Shown: piece by piece, positions 59,942-64,000 of the stretch | Layout: each line of letters starts with the position of its first letter | Numbering within the stretch: the stretch's first letter is position 1 | NCBI GenBank assembly: GCA_002387205.1 | Contig: DGLA01000011.1 | Span: forward strand, 121,782-185,781 | Length of the DNA stretch: 64,000 nt | From: Stutzerimonas stutzeri | GTDB lineage: Bacteria; Pseudomonadota; Gammaproteobacteria; Pseudomonadales; Pseudomonadaceae | Reading direction: 5' to 3' | Made by a program: the position numbers and the translations under genes | Notes under the pieces: model-generated | Databases searched by the model: none | Told to the model about the DNA's origin: nothing | What the model saw: only the letters and a program-made list of their open reading frames with translations

Positions 59942-62900
59942 CACCGTCCCTCCTCGAACAGTCGATCCAGCGCATCGAGCAGCGCATCGTCCGGCCGCGC
60001 GAAGTAGACGCCGGCCTCAGGCATGCCACGCAGGAACAGGTAGAAGGCGCCACCCAGGTGCTCGTCGCGAAAATCCACCAGGCGCTGACGCAGGAAGCGG
60101 CGCAGCGCCACCAGGTAGATCAGGTATTGCAGGTAGTAGTGCTCGCCCGCCAGCGCCTGCAGCAGCCGCTCGCCGCCGTAGTAGCTGGCATCCGGGCCGA
60201 GCCAGTTGGATTTGTAGTCGGCGATGTACCAGCGGCCGTCGTGCTCGAAGGTCAGGTCGATGAATCCCTTCAGAAAGCCCTTGAGGCTGTCGAATTCCAG
60301 CCGCGCTGCCGCCTCGCGCAGGGGCGCGGCGAGACCGTTGGCCGGGTCGGTTAACAAACCGCGCAGGCGCGTTACATCCAGGTCCCGCACAGGAAAGGTG
60401 AAGCCCAGTTCCGGCAGGCGTCTGGCCGATTGCAACGCAGCGAGGGTCAGGCCGGCGCCATCCATATCTGTGTCGAGCACCTTTTGCAGATGCGCCGTAG
60501 CGATGTCCTTCCACTCCAGCGGCAAGCCATAGGCCTGCAATGCCGGCTCGACCAGCTCTGGCAAGGCATCTTTGCCACGCGCCCAGTCCTCGAGAATGGC
60601 ATGCAGGCAGGTACCGGCCCGAGCACCGCGTGGGAAGGCGAAGAAGCCGCTGCCCGGCTCGCCGGCATCGGGCATCGCCAGGGCGTCGCGGTCCGGCGCT
60701 TCCATGTGCATGCCGGCGGCCAGCCCGGAGAAGCTGCCGATGCGCCAGGCGCTGTAGAGGCTGCGGTTGAGCTGCGCCAGCTGCTCGGGCGGCGCTGCGC
60801 GGCTGCTGCCCTGGGTGCTGGCCTCACGCGACTCGAGCGGCAGGCAGGCCATGCGCCCGTCGCTCGCGGCGACCAGCCGCTCGATGGCCAGACGCAGGCT
60901 ACCGCCGTTAAGGTCGCTCAGATGATTGCCCAGTTCGCTCAACGGCTTCTCACCCGGCAGCTCACGACCGTGCAGCAGCCAGGCGAGGGCGCTGCTGTGC
61001 AGACCTTCGTCGGCGAGTGTGCCGTCCTTCTTTGGCTTGCACAGGCACACCGGCCCCCAGTGCAGCCAGAGCCGGTCGCGCGCACGGGTCAGGGCGACAT
61101 AGGCCAGGCGCAGCTGTTCGGCGAACGCTTCCTGGCGCGCGCGCTCAAGGTTTGCTTCGAGGTTGTCACTCCCCAGGTCCAGCAGCGGCTGGCCATCGGC
61201 ATCGTGGCAACGGGCGCTGTCGGGATTCTTGCCGAGCAGCTTGCCGTCCCAAAGAAACGGGCAGAACACCAGCGGGTATTCCAGCCCCTTGCTGGTGTGG
61301 ATGGTGACGATCTGCACGCGCTCGGCATCGCTTTCCAGACGCAGCAGGGCTTCCTCACCAGCGCCTTCGCTGCCGCGCTGCAGGTTGAACCAGGCGAGCA
61401 GCGGTTCCAGCCCCGGCCGCAGCAGGCTTTCGGCCTGCAGCAATTCGCCCAGGTGTAGGAGGTTGGTCAGCCGCCGCTCACCATCCACTCGCGCCAGCAG
61501 GCGTTCGGCCACCGCCTGTTCGTCGAGCCAGGCACGAAACACACGCATGAAGCCCTGCTGCTGCCAGAGCTGGTGATAGCGCTCGGCGGCCTCGCGCTCG
61601 GCGTCCCACTGCTGCTGGTCGTCCTGACAACGCGCCAGATCGGCAGCACTGCGCCCCAACAGGCGCGTGGCCAGCGCATAGCGCAGCAAGCCCTCACGGC
61701 CGGGCTCGGCGTAGGCGGCCAGCACGGCGGCCAGCTCGGTGGCTTCCTCGCTGCGCCAGACGCTATCGCGACCGCGCCGCACGCTGGGCACGCCGCGCGC
61801 GGATAATTCATCGGCAATCATCCCGGCCTGACGATGGTTAGCCACCAGCACGGCGATATCGCCCCCTTTCAAAGGGGTGAACACGCCGTTCTGGTCGAAA
61901 CCGGCGCGGCCCTCGGCGGCACCGGCCAGTTGCAGCGCGATGCGCCGTGCGGTGTCGCTCGCTGCCAGCTGCGCGGCCTCGCCCTTGCCCAGCGGATCAT
62001 CGCCCAGCCAGACCAACGACAGCGGCGCAGCGTTGTCCTCCTCCACGAGGCGAAGGCTGGCGCGCGGTTTGTCGGCTGCGCCCACTGGCGGATAACGCAG
62101 GTCCCGCTGAGCGAAGGGCTGCGGATGGTCGAACAATTGATTCAGCGCGGCGATCAGCTCGGGCGTGGAACGGTAGTTGGTGGGCAGGTTGAAGGGCTCG
62201 CGATCGGCCTGCTGCTTGGCCGTCATATAGGTTGCCAGGTCAGCGCCGCGGAAGGCGTAGATCGCCTGCTTGGGATCGCCGACGAAGCACAGCGAGGCAT
62301 CACGACCCTTGGCATAAATGCGGTCGAAGATGGCGTACTGGATCGGGTCGGTGTCCTGGAACTCGTCGATCAGCGCCAGCGGATAGGTGGCGCGCAGCGA
62401 GGCCGCCAGGTCCTCATCGACCGGCCCCTGCAGCGCCTGATCCAGACGATTGAGCAGGTCATCGAACGCCAGCAGGCGCTGCGCTGCCTTGCGTTCGGGC
62501 AGCTCGCGGTTGAGCCGCTCCAGCAGCGCGACCTGCAGGGCAATCAGCCGCTGCTCGCCGGCCGGCAGCGCCTCGGCAACCCGGTCGGCGAGCGCGTCCA
62601 GCGCATGGGCCAGTTCGCAGACGGGCGCGTCATGTCCCTTCTTGCAGGCCTTGGTCAGGGCGCGTACACCAAACTTCGCGGCGCCGTCGGGTAAATCGAA
62701 CATAACCGCCGGGTCGGCGAAGTAGGCGTCCAGTTCGGCCTGCCAGGGCGCGAACTTGATGCTCTTGTGGGTGCTCTGGCTGAGCCCGCCATGGGCCAGC
62801 AGCTCGGCGACCCAGGCGGGGCCCGCTTGCTTCCACAAATCAGCGGCGCGCTGCCAGGCGGCCTCGACCGGGCGCAGATCGGCCGCAACCGGTGCACCCT

Positions 62901-63489
62901 GCGGCTCGACCCGCAGATAGGGCTTGCCCAGATGACTGCGCAGCCGTTGGCGCAACCACACCGGCGTGATTCGACTTTTGGCGAGAAAGCGCGCCCAGGC
63001 CGGGTCGGCGTCGGCCAGCTCGCTGCGCCAGGCGTCGGCGAGCAGCGCGTCGATGATCTCGCGGTCATCGGCGGTCAGCTCGCTGTCGAAATCACCGCCG
63101 GCCTCGAAAGCCGCGTCCTGCAGGGCGCGCTGGCAGAAGCCGTGGATGGTGAAGATCGCCGCCTCGTCGAAACCATGTACCGCCAGCAACAGGCGGCGGC
63201 GCGAGGCTTCGTCCGGGTAGCGGGCATGCAGGCGATTGAGGAAGCCATCATCGCTCGGCGTGCCGTCATAGACAGCCAAGAGATCGGCCAGCCGCGCGCG
63301 AATGCGCTCGCGCAGCTCGGCGGTGGCCGCGGTGGTGTAGGTGACCACGAGGATCTGCCCCACTGACAGCTGCCGCTCCAGCAACAAGCGGGCATAGAGA
63401 GCAGTGAGCGTCCAGGTCTTGCCGGTGCCGGCGCTGGCCTCGATCAGCGAGCGGCCGTCGAAGGGCGAGTCGAGAAGGTCGAGTTTCAT
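59941..63489 (-). CDS. recB: Exodeoxyribonuclease V beta subunit RecB
   Basis: 1182 residues. Walker A ASAGTGKTWTL at 18-28, UvrD-type motifs DEFQDTDPIQY, FVGDPKQAIYAFRGAD, TIHTSKGLEYPLVF and VALTRARDRLW, and a C-terminal nuclease with DLTFEHDGRWYIADYKSNW. 3'-5' helicase and nuclease of RecBCD, which processes double-strand breaks. recC would be expected upstream (beyond 64 kb); it is not in the window. Confidence 0.97.
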   Translation of the reverse strand: MKLDLLDSPFDGRSLIEASAGTGKTWTLTALYARLLLERQLSVGQILVVTYTTAATAELRERIRARLADLLAVYDGTPSDDGFLNRLHARYPDEASRRRLLLAVHGFDEAAIFTIHGFCQRALQDAAFEAGGDFDSELTADDREIIDALLADAWRSELADADPAWARFLAKSRITPVWLRQRLRSHLGKPYLRVEPQGAPVAADLRPVEAAWQRAADLWKQAGPAWVAELLAHGGLSQSTHKSIKFAPWQAELDAYFADPAVMFDLPDGAAKFGVRALTKACKKGHDAPVCELAHALDALADRVAEALPAGEQRLIALQVALLERLNRELPERKAAQRLLAFDDLLNRLDQALQGPVDEDLAASLRATYPLALIDEFQDTDPIQYAIFDRIYAKGRDASLCFVGDPKQAIYAFRGADLATYMTAKQQADREPFNLPTNYRSTPELIAALNQLFDHPQPFAQRDLRYPPVGAADKPRASLRLVEEDNAAPLSLVWLGDDPLGKGEAAQLAASDTARRIALQLAGAAEGRAGFDQNGVFTPLKGGDIAVLVANHRQAGMIADELSARGVPSVRRGRDSVWRSEEATELAAVLAAYAEPGREGLLRYALATRLLGRSAADLARCQDDQQQWDAEREAAERYHQLWQQQGFMRVFRAWLDEQAVAERLLARVDGERRLTNLLHLGELLQAESLLRPGLEPLLAWFNLQRGSEGAGEEALLRLESDAERVQIVTIHTSKGLEYPLVFCPFLWDGKLLGKNPDSARCHDADGQPLLDLGSDNLEANLERARQEAFAEQLRLAYVALTRARDRLWLHWGPVCLCKPKKDGTLADEGLHSSALAWLLHGRELPGEKPLSELGNHLSDLNGGSLRLAIERLVAASDGRMACLPLESREASTQGSSRAAPPEQLAQLNRSLYSAWRIGSFSGLAAGMHMEAPDRDALAMPDAGEPGSGFFAFPRGARAGTCLHAILEDWARGKDALPELVEPALQAYGLPLEWKDIATAHLQKVLDTDMDGAGLTLAALQSARRLPELGFTFPVRDLDVTRLRGLLTDPANGLAAPLREAAARLEFDSLKGFLKGFIDLTFEHDGRWYIADYKSNWLGPDASYYGGERLLQALAGEHYYLQYLIYLVALRRFLRQRLVDFRDEHLGGAFYLFLRGMPEAGVYFARPDDALLDALDRLFEEGR

Positions 63490-64000
63490 GGCTTGATCCT
63501 CCGAGCCAAAGCCGACTTTGCAGTGCTGGCCGCACCCTCGGGTTGCGCCCCGCTGGGCGCCTTACTTTTCTTTGCCCGCGCAAAGAAAAGTAAGCAAAAG
63601 AAAGCGCGCCCCAACATCCAGGTCTGGCCGCTGCGCGGCCAGACTTCCCTCGCTCCGGCGCTGCTCCGGGGGCACGTCATGACGGGGCGTCCCTGCCCCG
63701 TCATTCCTCGCTCGGCATCCATGCCTCGCGTCCCCCTACACAACGCCTGCGCTCGGCCTCCTGAAGGGGATTCATGCGGGGCCTGACAGTGCGTGCCGGT
63801 GATGCCAACACCGGAGACACGGATGTCGAAATAAGCTGGCGCCGCGGACCGGGGCCCCTCAGGAGGCCGAGTGGAATCGCTGCGCAGGCGGTCGAGCGGC
63901 ATGGATGCCGCGAGAGCAGCGATGGGCCAGGGATGGCCCTTCGCTGCGTGCCGCCGGAGCAGGGATGGAGCGAGGGAACCCCGGCGCAGCCGGGGCCGGA
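63490..64000. repeat. Hairpin-rich extragenic repeat before recB
   Basis: No convincing gene in 511 bases. Perfect inverted repeats: CTTACTTTTCTTTGC/GCAAAGAAAAGTAAG (63561-63594, 15 bp, 4-base loop); GTCTGGCCG/CGGCCAGAC (63622-63644); ATGACGGGGC/GCCCCGTCAT (63679-63704); and a long-range pair CTCGGCCTCCTGA (63752-63764) with TCAGGAGGCCGAG (63859-63871). The pattern of KKSKQKKA-like false frames is common in Pseudomonas intergenic repeats. It continues to the window edge. Confidence 0.75.

Noticed and set aside
63486..63902. Short open frames on both strands in the last 0.5 kb
   Set aside because: They run through the palindromic repeat and give the KKSKQKKA-type false peptides often called from such Pseudomonas repeats.

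Overview
The window looks like chromosome of a high-GC gammaproteobacterium of the genus Pseudomonas in the wide sense, most likely the P. stutzeri group (Stutzerimonas). Evidence read directly: the gene order trmB-thiG-thiS-DUF423-mtgA, rpoH-ftsX-ftsE-ftsY, paired M16 proteases-rsmD, aldehyde dehydrogenase-coaD-ferredoxin-mutM, PfpI and ilvD-folA-glpQ. From memory this is close to the PA0347-PA0382 region of P. aeruginosa PAO1. The pst genes also have the enlarged PstC and PstA seen in pseudomonads. The species assignment is an inference; no search was run. I see no tRNA, rRNA, CRISPR array, insertion sequence or prophage.

Layout. 1-21 kb is conserved housekeeping: tRNA methylation, thiamine thiazole synthesis, peptidoglycan glycosyltransferase, heat-shock sigma factor, FtsEX/FtsY, M16 proteases, CoA synthesis, DNA repair. 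A CHASE-PAS hybrid histidine kinase sits between mtgA and rpoH. 20.7-21.2 kb is a repeat patch. 21.2-24.8 kb holds rlmI and a soluble NarL-type sensor kinase/response regulator pair. 25.0-36.0 kb is a compact eleven-gene chemosensory locus (MCP, CheY, STAS, CheA, MCP, CheW, MCP, CheW, CheR, CheD, CheB), lying between genes that are close neighbours in PAO1, so probably an accessory insertion.

36.2-46.0 kb is ilvD, an FAD oxidoreductase, a phosphoesterase, folA, glpQ, and an uncharacterised pair made of a DUF2868 membrane protein and a DUF3482 GTPase. 46.0-48.0 kb is a divergent EamA transporter/LysR pair. 48.0-55.0 kb is the phosphate regulon unit pstS-pstC-pstA-pstB-phoU on the minus strand, with Pho-box-like sites before pstS and before pstC. 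55.1-57.8 kb has a thioesterase, a diguanylate cyclase and an AEC transporter. 58.1-63.5 kb is recB-recD on the minus strand. The last 0.5 kb is a hairpin-rich extragenic repeat.

Most notable: (1) the chemosensory cluster, with a duplicated MCP-CheW cassette, a receptor carrying 90-residue tandem repeats, receptor C-termini that fit a CheR-tether pentapeptide, and a STAS protein lacking the usual phospho-acceptor; (2) several families of intergenic hairpin repeats, two of them inside the pst operon; (3) the membrane protein/GTPase pair, split by a palindromic element.
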